From: Mangrovicoccus algicola
Lineage (GTDB): Bacteria; Pseudomonadota; Alphaproteobacteria; Rhodobacterales; Rhodobacteraceae
Direction of reading: 5' to 3'
DNA: 64,000 nt
Assembly (NCBI RefSeq): GCF_014903745.1
Contig: NZ_JACVXA010000021.1
Coordinates: forward strand, 1 to 64,000
The notes under the pieces: model-generated
The model's input: only the letters and a program-made list of their open reading frames with translations
The model's database searches: none
Told to the model about the DNA's origin: nothing
Part shown: positions 43,986-52,565 of the stretch, piece after piece
Numbering within the stretch: position 1 is the stretch's first letter
Layout of the letters: every line of letters starts with the position of its first letter
Program-made: the position numbers and the translations under genes

Positions 43986-45269
43986 TCAGGCCCGCCTCAG
44001 CTTGGCCGGTTCCGGCCCGCCCCAGGCCCAGTCCAGCAGCTCGACCGTATGCACGACCGGCACGCCGGCGCGGGCGCCGATCTGGGTCATGCAGCCGATA
44101 TTGCCCGCCGCGATAACCTGCGGCCGGAGCGCCTCCAGCGTGGCCGCCTTGCGCCGGCCCAGTTCCGCGGCGATGGCGGGCTGCATCAGGTTGTAGGTCC
44201 CGGCCGAACCGCAGCACAGATGCGCATCCGCCGGGGTCGACACCTCGTAGCCCGCGGCGGCCAGCAGGCGCCGGGGCGCCTCGGTCACCTTCTGGCCATG
44301 CTGCAGCGAACAGGCCGCGTGATAGCCGACCCGCAGGCCCCGGCGTTCCGGCGCGGGCAGATCCAGCGCGGCAAGATATTCGGTGATGTCACGCGCCTTT
44401 GCCGACACTTCCGCCGCGGGCGCCGCCAGCGGATCGTTGCGGAACATGTGCCCGTAATCCTTGACCGTGGTCCCGCAGCCCGAGGTATTGACGATGATCG
44501 CGTCGATCTCCGCGCCGGCGCCGGTCCAGGCGCGGATATTGGCCGCGGCAAAGCGGTGCGCCTCGGTCTCGCGGCCCATGTGATGCACCAGCGCGCCGCA
44601 GCAGCCCTCGCCCCGGGGGATCACCACCTCGATGCCCAGCCGTGTCAGCAGCCGGATCGTCGCCGCGTTGATATCACCGTCCAGCGCCTTCTGCGCACAG
44701 CCGGTCATCAGCACCACGCGGCCGCGGCGGCTTCCGCACGCCGGATGCACCTGCGGTTCGTCCAGCCGCGACGGCGCCGCGATCGGCGCCCCCGCCATGT
44801 CCAGCATCGCCCGCGCCCGCGCATCCGGGACCAGCCTGCGCAGGGGCCGCGCGAGCTTTGCGCCGAGCAGCGCCAGGCGGAACCGCCCCGGATAGGGCAG
44901 GATCCGCGCGAGGGCCCCCCGCAGCATCCGGTCGCGCCACGGCCGTTTCCAGGTCTTTTCGATATGCACCCGCGCCCGGTCCAGCAGATGCATGTAATGC
45001 ACGCCGGACGGACAGGTCGTCATGCAGGCCAGGCAGCCGAGGCAGCGGTCGATATGGGTCACGGTTTCCGCATCCGCCGGACGGCCGGATTCCAGCATGT
45101 CCTTGATCAGGTAGATGCGGCCGCGCGGACTGTCCAACTCGTCGCCGAGCACCTGATAGCTGGGACAGGTCGCCGTGCAGAACCCGCAATGCACGCAGGC
45201 CCGCAGGATCTCGTTGGCCCGTGCCAGGCCCGGATCGCGCAGCTGGTCTTCGGTGAAATTCGTCTGCAT
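43986..45269 (-). CDS. glcF: Glycolate oxidase iron-sulfur subunit GlcF
   Basis: This 427-residue protein has two 4Fe-4S motifs, CVHCGFCTATCP (about 25-36) and CLGCLACMTTCP (about 76-87), followed by two CCG domains (GEGCCGALVHHMG near 222 and LCCGSAGTYNLMQP near 353). It is the electron-transfer subunit of membrane-linked glycolate dehydrogenase, passing electrons from the GlcD/GlcE flavoproteins onward. Its ATG follows a GGAGG site 3 bp after glcE. It is the last gene of the glcDEF operon. Confidence 0.94.
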   Translation of the reverse strand: MQTNFTEDQLRDPGLARANEILRACVHCGFCTATCPSYQVLGDELDSPRGRIYLIKDMLESGRPADAETVTHIDRCLGCLACMTTCPSGVHYMHLLDRARVHIEKTWKRPWRDRMLRGALARILPYPGRFRLALLGAKLARPLRRLVPDARARAMLDMAGAPIAAPSRLDEPQVHPACGSRRGRVVLMTGCAQKALDGDINAATIRLLTRLGIEVVIPRGEGCCGALVHHMGRETEAHRFAAANIRAWTGAGAEIDAIIVNTSGCGTTVKDYGHMFRNDPLAAPAAEVSAKARDITEYLAALDLPAPERRGLRVGYHAACSLQHGQKVTEAPRRLLAAAGYEVSTPADAHLCCGSAGTYNLMQPAIAAELGRRKAATLEALRPQVIAAGNIGCMTQIGARAGVPVVHTVELLDWAWGGPEPAKLRRA

Positions 45270-45272
45270 CTT

Positions 45273-46349
45273 CTAGGCCTCCGGGGCAAAACGTCCTTCG
45301 GGATCGAACTGGCGCCGCAGCCCCGAGGCCAGGGCCGCCACCGCGGCCGGGTCGGGATGCAGCGCCGGGCCGGGCCCCGTGCCGCGCAACCGGGTGGCGT
45401 GGCCCCCCAGATCCGCCATCTGCGCGCGCAGGTCGGCGCCCGGCGCCATGGCGGCCCAGAGCAGCCCGCCCCCCCAGTCCAGCGTCACCGCGGCACCGGC
45501 TTCCAGAAGCCGCGCCGCCAGGATGGCGCCGTGACTGGCCCGCAGGCTGACCCGCCAGATATCGCGCGCCATGCCCGCCAGGGACCGGCCGTCGCGCAGC
45601 GCGGGCCAGGGATCTTCATCCACATGGACCAGCCCCGGGATCAGCCGCGCCAGTTCCCCGCCACGATAGGAGACGGAGGCGGCAAAGCCCTCGATGCGCA
45701 GCAGCACCCGCGCCCCGTCCCAGCCCGCGCCCGTCACCTCGTAGGGAGAGCCGAGCGCGCGGGCCAGCGCGGCGACCGCCCGGCCCGGGTCGTCGCAGGG
45801 CAGCGCCAGCGTCGCGATGCGCTCGGGGACCGGCAGCACCTTGAAGCTCAGTTCGGTCAGGACGCCCAGCGTGCCGCGCGCCCCGGCCTGAAGCCGCGCC
45901 AGGTCATAGCCGGTGACGTTCTTCATCACCCGGCCGCCATTGCGGACCCGCGTGCCAGCGCCATCGATGAACACCGCGCCCAGAAGGAAATCGCGGGCCG
46001 CCCCCGCCTGGACCCGGCGCGGACCCGAAGCATTCACCGCCACCGCCCCGCCGATCGTCGGTTCTCCCGTGGTGCCCAGAACGGGGCGGTGATCCATCGG
46101 CTCGAAGGCCAGGCGCTGGTTCCGCTCGGCCAGAACCGCCTCCACCTCGGAAAGGGACGTTCCCGCCTTCACCACCAGCGTCAGCGCGCCGGGCTGATAC
46201 AGCACGATGCCGGAAAGCCCGGCCGTCGACAGGACCGGCCGGGTCGCGGCGGGGCTGCGCGTGCCGCCGCCCCGGATGGCCAGCGGGCCATCGGCCGCGC
46301 GGATCATCCCGGCCAGCTCGGCCTCGTCTTGCGGTGTCATCACGGTCAT
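45273..46349 (-). CDS. glcE: Glycolate oxidase FAD-binding subunit GlcE
   Basis: This 358-residue FAD-binding type 4 protein starts at ATG 46349, overlapping the stop of glcD by 4 bp. FAD contacts are in LAIRGGGTRSP, TTGEPTIGGAVAVNASGPRRV and GGRVMKNVTGYDLARLQAGARGTLG. It ends with the usual FDPEGRFAPE signature. GlcE and GlcD form the flavin part of glycolate dehydrogenase, which makes glyoxylate. Confidence 0.93.
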   Translation of the reverse strand: MTVMTPQDEAELAGMIRAADGPLAIRGGGTRSPAATRPVLSTAGLSGIVLYQPGALTLVVKAGTSLSEVEAVLAERNQRLAFEPMDHRPVLGTTGEPTIGGAVAVNASGPRRVQAGAARDFLLGAVFIDGAGTRVRNGGRVMKNVTGYDLARLQAGARGTLGVLTELSFKVLPVPERIATLALPCDDPGRAVAALARALGSPYEVTGAGWDGARVLLRIEGFAASVSYRGGELARLIPGLVHVDEDPWPALRDGRSLAGMARDIWRVSLRASHGAILAARLLEAGAAVTLDWGGGLLWAAMAPGADLRAQMADLGGHATRLRGTGPGPALHPDPAAVAALASGLRRQFDPEGRFAPEA

Positions 46350-47776
46350 GGCCTGCGCCCCTCCGTCACCGCCAGCGGAAACACCTTTGCCGCGTTCAGC
46401 AGCCATTTGGGGTCGAACACGTCCTTGACCTTCAGCTGCGCCTCCAGGTCGTCGGCGGCGAATTGCACCGTCATCAGGTCGCGCTTTTCTACGCCCACGC
46501 CATGTTCGCCGGTCAGGCAGCCGCCGACCTCGACGCACAGCCGCAGGATGTCGGCCCCCATCTGCTCGCACAGCTCCAGGTCGCCGGGCTTGTTGGCATC
46601 GAAGAGGATCAGCGGGTGCATGTTGCCGTCGCCCGCATGGAACACGTTGGCGACGCCCAGCCCGTATTGCGCCGACAGCGCGCCGATCCGCTCCAGCACC
46701 AAGGGCAGCTCGGTCACCGGGATGGTGCCGTCGAGGCACATGTAGTCGTTGATCTGGCCCATCGCGCCGAAGGCGGATTTGCGTCCCAGCCAGATCGCCG
46801 CGCTTTCCTCGGCCGAGCCGCTTTCGCGGATCACCTCGGGGTCATGGCGTTCGGCTATCGCGCGGATCAGGCCCAGCTGGTGGTCGATCTCGGCGGGCGC
46901 GCCCTCCACCTCGATGATCAGCAGCGCCTCGACATCGGGATAGCCGGCATGGGCAAACGCCTCGCAGGCACGGATGCAGGGGCGGTCCATGAATTCGATG
47001 GCCACCGGCAGCACCCCCGCCTCGATGATGTCCGACACGCAGGCCCCCGCCACGCGCGAGGAGCCGAAGCCCATCAGGACCGGGCGCGCGCCCTCGGGTT
47101 TCGGCAGGATGCGCAGCGTGGCCTCGGTGACGATGCCCAGCTGCCCCTCGGAGCCGCAGATCACCGACAAGAGGTCCAGGTCGCCCGCATCCATGTACCC
47201 CCCGCCGATCTCGGTCACGGTGCCGTCCATCAGCACCATCGTGACGCCCAGCAGGTTGTTGGTCGTCACCCCGTATTTCAGGCAATGCGCGCCGCCGGAA
47301 TTCATGCCGATATTGCCCGCGATCGCGCAGGCCAGCTGCGAGGACGGATCCGGCGCATAGAAGAACCCGTCCGCCTCCACCGCGCCGGTCACGCTGAGAT
47401 TGGTGCGACCGGTCTCCACCCGGATGAGTCGGTCGGCATAATCCGTCTCAAGCACCCGTGTCAGGCGGGCCACCCCGATCACCACCGCATCCGCCGTGGG
47501 CAGCGAGCCCCCCGCCAGCGAGGTCCCTGCCCCGCGCGGCACGACCGGCACGTCCATCTCGTGGCAGAGGCGCAGCGCCGTCGCCACCTCGGCGGTGGAG
47601 CGCGGCAGCACCACCGCCAGCGGCGGGCAGCGATAGGCGGTCAGCGCGTCGCATTCATAGGCCAGCAATCCGCGCGGATCGTCGATCACCGTATCGGCGG
47701 GCAGAGCCGCCTTGAGCCGCGCGACGATCTCGGCGCGGCGTTCCATGACCAGCGGGCTGGGTCGCGGCAATTCCAT
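46346..47776 (-). CDS. glcD: Glycolate oxidase FAD-linked catalytic subunit GlcD
   Basis: This 476-residue flavoprotein has the FAD-binding type 4 domain (PVVPRGAGTSLAGGSLP near 75-90, NIGMNSGGAHCLKYGVTTNNLLG near 143-165) and a C-terminal domain with NVFHAGDGNMHPLILFD and GGCLTGEHGVGVEKRD, the GlcD/LldD-type signature including the metal-binding His residues. The ATG at 47776 follows GGGAGGAC. It heads glcDEF. An IclR-family gene lies just upstream on the same strand, a likely regulator. The pathway feeds glycolate to glyoxylate. Confidence 0.95.
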   Translation of the reverse strand: MELPRPSPLVMERRAEIVARLKAALPADTVIDDPRGLLAYECDALTAYRCPPLAVVLPRSTAEVATALRLCHEMDVPVVPRGAGTSLAGGSLPTADAVVIGVARLTRVLETDYADRLIRVETGRTNLSVTGAVEADGFFYAPDPSSQLACAIAGNIGMNSGGAHCLKYGVTTNNLLGVTMVLMDGTVTEIGGGYMDAGDLDLLSVICGSEGQLGIVTEATLRILPKPEGARPVLMGFGSSRVAGACVSDIIEAGVLPVAIEFMDRPCIRACEAFAHAGYPDVEALLIIEVEGAPAEIDHQLGLIRAIAERHDPEVIRESGSAEESAAIWLGRKSAFGAMGQINDYMCLDGTIPVTELPLVLERIGALSAQYGLGVANVFHAGDGNMHPLILFDANKPGDLELCEQMGADILRLCVEVGGCLTGEHGVGVEKRDLMTVQFAADDLEAQLKVKDVFDPKWLLNAAKVFPLAVTEGRRP

Positions 47777-47846
47777 GATTGTCCTCCCTGACCCGGCCAG
47801 ACTGGCACGGCGTCCCGCGCCGCCGCCATGGCAGGGAGAAGGATTT

Positions 47847-48632
47847 TCACGATGCGGAAAGCGGCCGCCGCCCCCCCAGCCGGGCCGTCAGATCCGCCGC
47901 CGCCCGTGCGACATGCCCCCCGGCCTGGGCGAATTTCGCCGCAGGCAGCCGTGCCGAAAGCGCCGAGATCGAAATCGCGCAGGCCGCCTCTCCGGTCTCC
48001 GACCAGACCACCGCCGCGATGCAGCGCAGGCCCGGCGCATGTTCCTCGTCATCCACCGCGAAGCCTTGCTCGCGGATCCGCGCGATGTCCTCCATCGCGG
48101 TCTCCAGCCCGCGATGCGAATGCGAGGTCAGGGGATGAAACCCGGTGCGCGCGGCGAAATCGGCGATCTGGTCATCGGGCCAGGTCGCGAGGATCGCCTT
48201 GCCCATGCCCGAGCAGAAGGCCGGCACGCGTCCGCCCGGCGGCGAGATCGCGCGCACGATCTCGCGGCTTTCCACCTGGCTGAGCGTCACCAGGTGATCG
48301 ATGTCGAGCACCCCCAGATTGGCGGTCTCGCGCGTCTCGTCGCGCAGGCGGCGCAGGAAGGGCATGGCGGGAGCGACGAAATTGCGCCTCTGGGCATAGG
48401 CGGCACCGACGGCATAGGCCTCCCGTCCCACATGCCACAGCGACTCCTCGGCATCGAATTGCGCGAAACCCTCGGATTCCAGCGTGGTCAGCAGCCGGTG
48501 CGCGGTCGAGACCGCAAGCCCGGCGGCGCGCGCCAGATCGCTGACCCGATGGCCCTCGTCGGACCGTGCCAGCAACCGCAGGAGCAGGAGCGCCCGCGTT
48601 ACCGACTGAACCCCGCCGCTCTTGCCGTCCAT
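47847..48632 (-). CDS. IclR family transcriptional regulator
   Basis: This 261-residue regulator has a winged helix (SVTRALLLLRLLARSDEG, then VSDLARAAGLAVSTAHRLLTTLE) and the IclR effector domain (YRVG-equivalent HVGREAYAVG, then RETANLGVLDIDHLVTLSQVES, FCSGMGKAILA, RGFAVDDEEHAPGLRCIAAVV). The start at 48632 has a GGGAGG site; a longer reading of 13 residues is Cys/Gly-rich and less likely. It lies 71 bp upstream of glcD on the same strand and may control glycolate use, since IclR effectors include glyoxylate. Confidence 0.9.
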   Translation of the reverse strand: MDGKSGGVQSVTRALLLLRLLARSDEGHRVSDLARAAGLAVSTAHRLLTTLESEGFAQFDAEESLWHVGREAYAVGAAYAQRRNFVAPAMPFLRRLRDETRETANLGVLDIDHLVTLSQVESREIVRAISPPGGRVPAFCSGMGKAILATWPDDQIADFAARTGFHPLTSHSHRGLETAMEDIARIREQGFAVDDEEHAPGLRCIAAVVWSETGEAACAISISALSARLPAAKFAQAGGHVARAAADLTARLGGRRPLSAS

Positions 48633-48707
48633 TCCCGTGCCTCCCGTATCGCAGGATCCGCATTCCGCCATGCGGATATGACCCGCGGCAGGGCCCGCGT
48701 CCAGAGG

Positions 48708-49226
48708 TCAGACCGGCAGGTCGTGGAACCGGCGGCCGAAATAGGCCGATCCCGGAGCGGTGGGATCGGCGATCACGTCGAGCACCTCGCAGAAGATCAC
48801 CTCATGCGTGCCGCAGACATGGCGGTGACTGACCCGGCAGTCGAAGGAGGCGACCGCGCCTTCCAGCACCGGGGCGCCGGAGGCCCCCCTCCCCCAGCCG
48901 GTTCCGGCGAACCTGTCCTTCATCTCGGCACGCCCGCCGAAGATCATCGCCAGGTCCCGGTGCCGGGGGCCGACCGTGTTGACGCAGATCGCCTCGTTGG
49001 CGGCAAAGGCCAGCATCGCGGAACTGGCCCGGTTGAGGCAGACCAGCAGGGTCGGGGGATCGTCCGTCACGGAACAGACCGCCGTTGCGGTGAAACCTGC
49101 CCGTCCGCCGGGACCGTCCGTCGTGACGATATTCACCGCGCCCGCCAGGCAGGCCATGCCGTCGCGGAACACTTCCCGCGAGACCAGTCCGGGCCGGTCG
49201 CTGCCCTGTTGCGCGATATCGCTCAT
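48708..49226 (-). CDS. Flavin reductase family protein
   Basis: This 172-residue FMN-binding split-barrel protein has FRDGMACLAGAVNIVTTDG, GFTATAVCSVTDDPPTLLVCLNR near 45-66, CVNTVG near 81, FDCRV and a C-terminal His/Arg (YFGRRFHDL), as in the small reductases (RutF, HpaC) that supply reduced flavin to monooxygenases. A partner monooxygenase is not in the window. It sits upstream of the IclR gene on the same strand with a 75-bp gap. Start at 49226 with GGAAGGACC. Confidence 0.88.
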   Translation of the reverse strand: MSDIAQQGSDRPGLVSREVFRDGMACLAGAVNIVTTDGPGGRAGFTATAVCSVTDDPPTLLVCLNRASSAMLAFAANEAICVNTVGPRHRDLAMIFGGRAEMKDRFAGTGWGRGASGAPVLEGAVASFDCRVSHRHVCGTHEVIFCEVLDVIADPTAPGSAYFGRRFHDLPV

Positions 49227-49412
49227 CTCGGTCCTTCCGCTCTATCCGCTTTCGGGCACTCTAGCCCTCCTGCGGGCAAAAGGTCAGGGGGCGGAGCGCG
49301 AAAAATCGCGCACCCCGGCCCGGCGCCGTTGCCGCAGCCCCGGCTTCCGCCTTCCGCGACAGGGGCACAAGGCGCTAGAGCAGAGATCCCGACACTCGTC
49401 ACCGGAGGTCTC

Positions 49413-50135
49413 ATGACCGAACTCAGCCCTCTCGCCGCCGCCCTGGCCGCGGCCCATCTCGACGGTACGCGCATCGCGCCCGCCGCCGCGCCCGCCGATT
49501 TCGCCGAAGCCCTTTCCGTGCAGGCTGAAGTCAGCCGGCAATTGGGGCCGGTCGGCGGGTTCAAGGTCGCCCAGCGTCCCGGACAGGCACCGATCATGGC
49601 GCCGATCCGCGCCGAGCGCATCCTTGCCAGCGGGGCCGTCGTCCCGGTGGCAGATCGCCTGGGGATCGAGCTTGAAGTCGCTTTCGAGATCCTCACGCCC
49701 CTGCCGCCGGAAGCCACGATCCAGGAGCTCGCCGCGCATATCCGGCCACGCCCGGCGATCGAGCTTGTCGATACCCGTCTGGAGGGACCGCTGGCCGAGG
49801 ACCCGCTGGCCAAGCTGGCGGATATGCAGATCAATGCCGGGCTGGTGCTGGGGGCGCCGCTCCTCGACTGGGATGGCCGCGATTTCGGCCAGGTCATGGC
49901 GCGCGTGAGGGCCGGGGAGGACATGATCCTCGACGGTGCTGCCGAGGTGCCTTTCGGATCGGCGCTGGCGACGTTCCGTGCCCTGGTGCAGGCCGCTGGC
50001 ACGCATTGCGGAGGGTTGCAGCCGGGGCAGGTCGTCATCACCGGCTCGCTCTGCGGTCTGCCCTATTTTCCCTCCGGTACCGATATCGAGGGCCATATCG
50101 ACGGGCTTGGCGAGGTGTCGGTATCACTGCGCTGA
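49413..50135 (+). CDS. 2-keto-4-pentenoate hydratase family protein (MhpD-like)
   Basis: This 240-residue member of the fumarylacetoacetate hydrolase fold belongs to the smaller hydratase branch. The ATG at 49413 has a CCGGAGG site. Landmarks are VGGFKVAQRPGQAPIMAPI, the metal-ligand Glu pair in LGIELEVAFEIL, the third acidic residue in PAIELVDTRL and NAGLVLGAPLL. The end VITGSLCGLPYFPSGTDIE is typical. Substrate (2-oxopent-4-enoate or an oxo-acid) is unknown. Its 3' end overlaps the convergent repC gene by 12 bp (50124-50135). Confidence 0.82.
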   Translation: MTELSPLAAALAAAHLDGTRIAPAAAPADFAEALSVQAEVSRQLGPVGGFKVAQRPGQAPIMAPIRAERILASGAVVPVADRLGIELEVAFEILTPLPPEATIQELAAHIRPRPAIELVDTRLEGPLAEDPLAKLADMQINAGLVLGAPLLDWDGRDFGQVMARVRAGEDMILDGAAEVPFGSALATFRALVQAAGTHCGGLQPGQVVITGSLCGLPYFPSGTDIEGHIDGLGEVSVSLR

Positions 50136-51320
50136 TCCTTGCATGGCCGGAGCGAAATGCCCTGGGGGAAATATAAATTCCCCTAGGGAAACTTGGTCCC
50201 GGTTTTTCGGTGTTGCTGCCCGGGACCGGATCGAACGGTCCAGATGCAAATTTCCGGTCCTGTCTTTGCGAAGCATTCCTGCGAGATAGGCGCAGGGATC
50301 CCTGATTTCGCGGGATGCGGTTTTCTCGGTAATCAGTGCGATGGCCTGTATGGCTCTGCCCGGGCCTAGCTTCTGCACGGTTTGCCGCCAAAGCCGGTCG
50401 GTGATCCCGCTCATCCCGGCAACATGGGCAAGAGCGGAAATCATGTTGTCGGGGCCGGATCTTTCCGCATTGGCCTGCAGCAGGCGAAAGAAGGCGGGAC
50501 AGGCGGCTTCCAGCATGTCGGCCGGGGCTGGGCTGTTTCGCTTCGGTTCGTCCGACGGCATCGCGGTAGTTACGGAATCTTGGTCTTTGATTGTATTTTC
50601 TATGTGGGTGTCATTTTCGGGCCCCTTGGGTGCCAGTTGTGCGTCAAGCTCTGCAAGAGCGGCGGCCAGCGTTTCGGCATGCGTCCGGATGGAAGGAAGC
50701 CCGCGGGGGGTCGCGGCGAGGGCAACGAGACGATCCGTCCATGCCTGCCGTTCGTCGGGACTGGCCAGCAGGGCAATCCGTGCCTGGATGGTCCGGTGAA
50801 GAGCCCGTGCGCGCGCGGTCAGCTGTCTCTGCTCTTGTCGTTCGGCGTCGTGGGCGCGGTTCAGCGCCGCCAGTTCGGATGCCCTAGCGGCAAGAGGGCC
50901 GAGATCGATCCCGCAGGCGTCGACAATGCGCCCGTCGGCATCGCGCCGTCCCCAGCGCTTGCCATTAGGACTGTCGCGAAAGCCGATCAGCCCGCAGTCG
51001 CAGAGCTTGCGCAGATGCCGCCGCAGCGCACTCAGCGACAGGCCGGTGCGGTCCATCAGCAGGGCATTTGACGGCCAGACGAGCGGTTGCCGACCTTCCT
51101 CCCAATCCTGCGGTGGGGAAAAGGCGCAAAGCGTGTCCAGCAGCATCAAGGGGCCGGGGCGCAGGCCCAGATGCCGGGCCGCACGCTTGGCGGCGATCAG
51201 GGCCTCGTGCTTGGCGACCGCGAGGGCGGTGCCCTCGCGGCTCAAGGCCTCTGCCCGCAGCAATGCCTCGTCCTGTCTGCGCCAGCCGCTGCGCGATGGA
51301 TGACGCATGCAAGGTTCCAT
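50124..51320 (-). CDS. repC: Plasmid replication initiator RepC
   Basis: This 398-residue replication protein of repABC replicons has an N-terminal winged-helix region with the RepC-N pattern: ALMLL-type helix GPLMLLDTLCAFSPPQDWEEG, LVWPSNALLMDRTGLSLSALRRHLRKL and GLIGFRDSPNGKRWGRRD. The C-terminal part is also family-like (DMISALAHVAGMSG-type segment, then RAIQAIALITEKT, DPCAYLAGMLRK). ATG 51320 has a strong GGCGGAG site; ATG 51308 is the alternative. In studied repABC plasmids the origin of replication lies inside repC, so the origin is probably here. Expression is usually kept low by the counter-transcribed RNA encoded just upstream. Confidence 0.93.
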   Translation of the reverse strand: MEPCMRHPSRSGWRRQDEALLRAEALSREGTALAVAKHEALIAAKRAARHLGLRPGPLMLLDTLCAFSPPQDWEEGRQPLVWPSNALLMDRTGLSLSALRRHLRKLCDCGLIGFRDSPNGKRWGRRDADGRIVDACGIDLGPLAARASELAALNRAHDAERQEQRQLTARARALHRTIQARIALLASPDERQAWTDRLVALAATPRGLPSIRTHAETLAAALAELDAQLAPKGPENDTHIENTIKDQDSVTTAMPSDEPKRNSPAPADMLEAACPAFFRLLQANAERSGPDNMISALAHVAGMSGITDRLWRQTVQKLGPGRAIQAIALITEKTASREIRDPCAYLAGMLRKDRTGNLHLDRSIRSRAATPKNRDQVSLGEFIFPPGHFAPAMQGSAQ

Positions 51321-51469
51321 GGTCTCCGCCCTGTGCGGATACCCTGCCCCGTCCGGGGCCTGCCTGAAATGGATCATGACCTTTCGGCAGACAGCAGAAA
51401 ACCAGCCGCCCGAAGACGTTTTTCGTTGTTCGACGATTTGGGGGCTGTTACTGATGCTATGTCAAACTT

Positions 51470-51535
51470 GGTCACGTCTTGGCGGACGCGATCAGCCTAC
51501 AGCCCTCGGGACTTCGGTTCTGAGGGTTTTCTTTT
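51470..51535 (+). ncRNA. Counter-transcribed RNA in the repB-repC gap
   Basis: On the strand opposite to repABC, CCCTCGGGAC-TTCG-GTTCTGAGGG (51503-51526) forms a fully paired 10-bp stem with a TTCG tetraloop and is followed by TTTTCTTTT, a clear intrinsic terminator. repABC plasmids encode a short antisense RNA at exactly this place that limits repC expression and sets incompatibility. The 5' end is only estimated; no strong promoter was picked. Confidence 0.6.
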
Positions 51536-51594
51536 GCCTGCGTCTCCTTTCTCTTCCTGCCTCGTTGAACGGGATGACTGCCGCCATCCCGCGG

Positions 51595-52563
51595 TTATGC
51601 CCCGGGGTTCTCTCGCTGGAACCTCTCGTAGGACTCCCGGATGACCTCCTCCAGATGGCTGTCCAGCCAGTCGGAAAAGGCCTTGCTCTGCCCTGCCCTC
51701 TTTACCGACAGGGTCACCGCGCTTCTGGCGCTGCGTATGGTGACGCCGGGAACCGGCATCGCCCGGCGCGTCTGATCCGGTTCCGTGCCGCGGCGGGTGA
51801 TCTCGCGCAGCAGCCCGTCCAGCCGGTCGTCGGAACTCGCCGAGGCGGGGAATGCGCCGAGGATCGCGATGGCGGTCTCGGCATCGATGATCCCGCGGTC
51901 CAGGACCGTTGCCAGGCTCATCCATTTCGGCCGACCGGATCCCGGAGCGGGACCGATGGCATCGCCCAGCATGTCGGGCACCAGCCGCGTGATGCGCTCC
52001 AACTGGGACAGGGTGTTCTTGGAAATCGCCAGGGCCTGCATGATCTCGGCCCGGTCATGCCCCTGTTCGGCGATGGATTTGGCGAAACGGGCACGTTCGT
52101 AGAAGCTCAGCTCCTCGCGGCCCGCATTCTCCAGGCCCTTCGCCATCAGCGCCTGGCTGTCATCCATGGTCCGGATCAGCGCCTTGACCGGAAGCCCGGC
52201 CTCCTTGCACGCCAGTATCCGGCGGCGGCCGTAGATCACCTCGAAATGGCCGTCCTCGTCGGAGGAAGGGCGCAGGAGCACGGGGACCTGCTGGCCGGAA
52301 TCGCGGATGCTCTGGGCCAGTTCGGCAATCGAGGCCTGCGCCTCGTCCGAGTTAACACCTGTCAACTCGACCCCGAGGCGATCCTTCGGCCCCCAGGGCA
52401 GGATCAGCCCGGTATCAATGTCCTGGATCCCGCCCAGTCCTGCGCGAACCGATCCGATCGTGCCCTTGGGCAGCGAGTGATGCGCGCGTCCGGCGGCGGG
52501 CTTGGCCTCTGCCGCGGCGGTGATCGCCGCCATGATGCCGGTCTTGTTCTTTCCCATTGCCAT
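51595..52563 (-). CDS. repB: Plasmid partitioning protein RepB (ParB family)
   Basis: This 322-residue ParB-type protein binds centromere (parS) sites for segregation of the replicon. Its sulfiredoxin-like CTPase fold includes IAELAQSIRDSGQQVPVLLRP and the GRRR motif in YGRRRILACKEAG; the HTH follows in RAEIMQALAISKNTLSQLERITRLVPD. It begins 3 bp after repA. A parS-like palindrome (52351-52366) lies inside its own coding sequence. Confidence 0.94.
   Translation of the reverse strand: MAMGKNKTGIMAAITAAAEAKPAAGRAHHSLPKGTIGSVRAGLGGIQDIDTGLILPWGPKDRLGVELTGVNSDEAQASIAELAQSIRDSGQQVPVLLRPSSDEDGHFEVIYGRRRILACKEAGLPVKALIRTMDDSQALMAKGLENAGREELSFYERARFAKSIAEQGHDRAEIMQALAISKNTLSQLERITRLVPDMLGDAIGPAPGSGRPKWMSLATVLDRGIIDAETAIAILGAFPASASSDDRLDGLLREITRRGTEPDQTRRAMPVPGVTIRSARSAVTLSVKRAGQSKAFSDWLDSHLEEVIRESYERFQRENPGA
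52351..52366. promoter_or_regulatory. parS-like palindrome within repB
   Basis: GTTAACACCTGTCAAC fits the repABC centromere pattern GTT-10 bases-AAC with one central departure from full symmetry. Sites of this kind in or next to repAB are the usual RepB targets. Confidence 0.55.
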
Positions 52564-52565
52564 GT

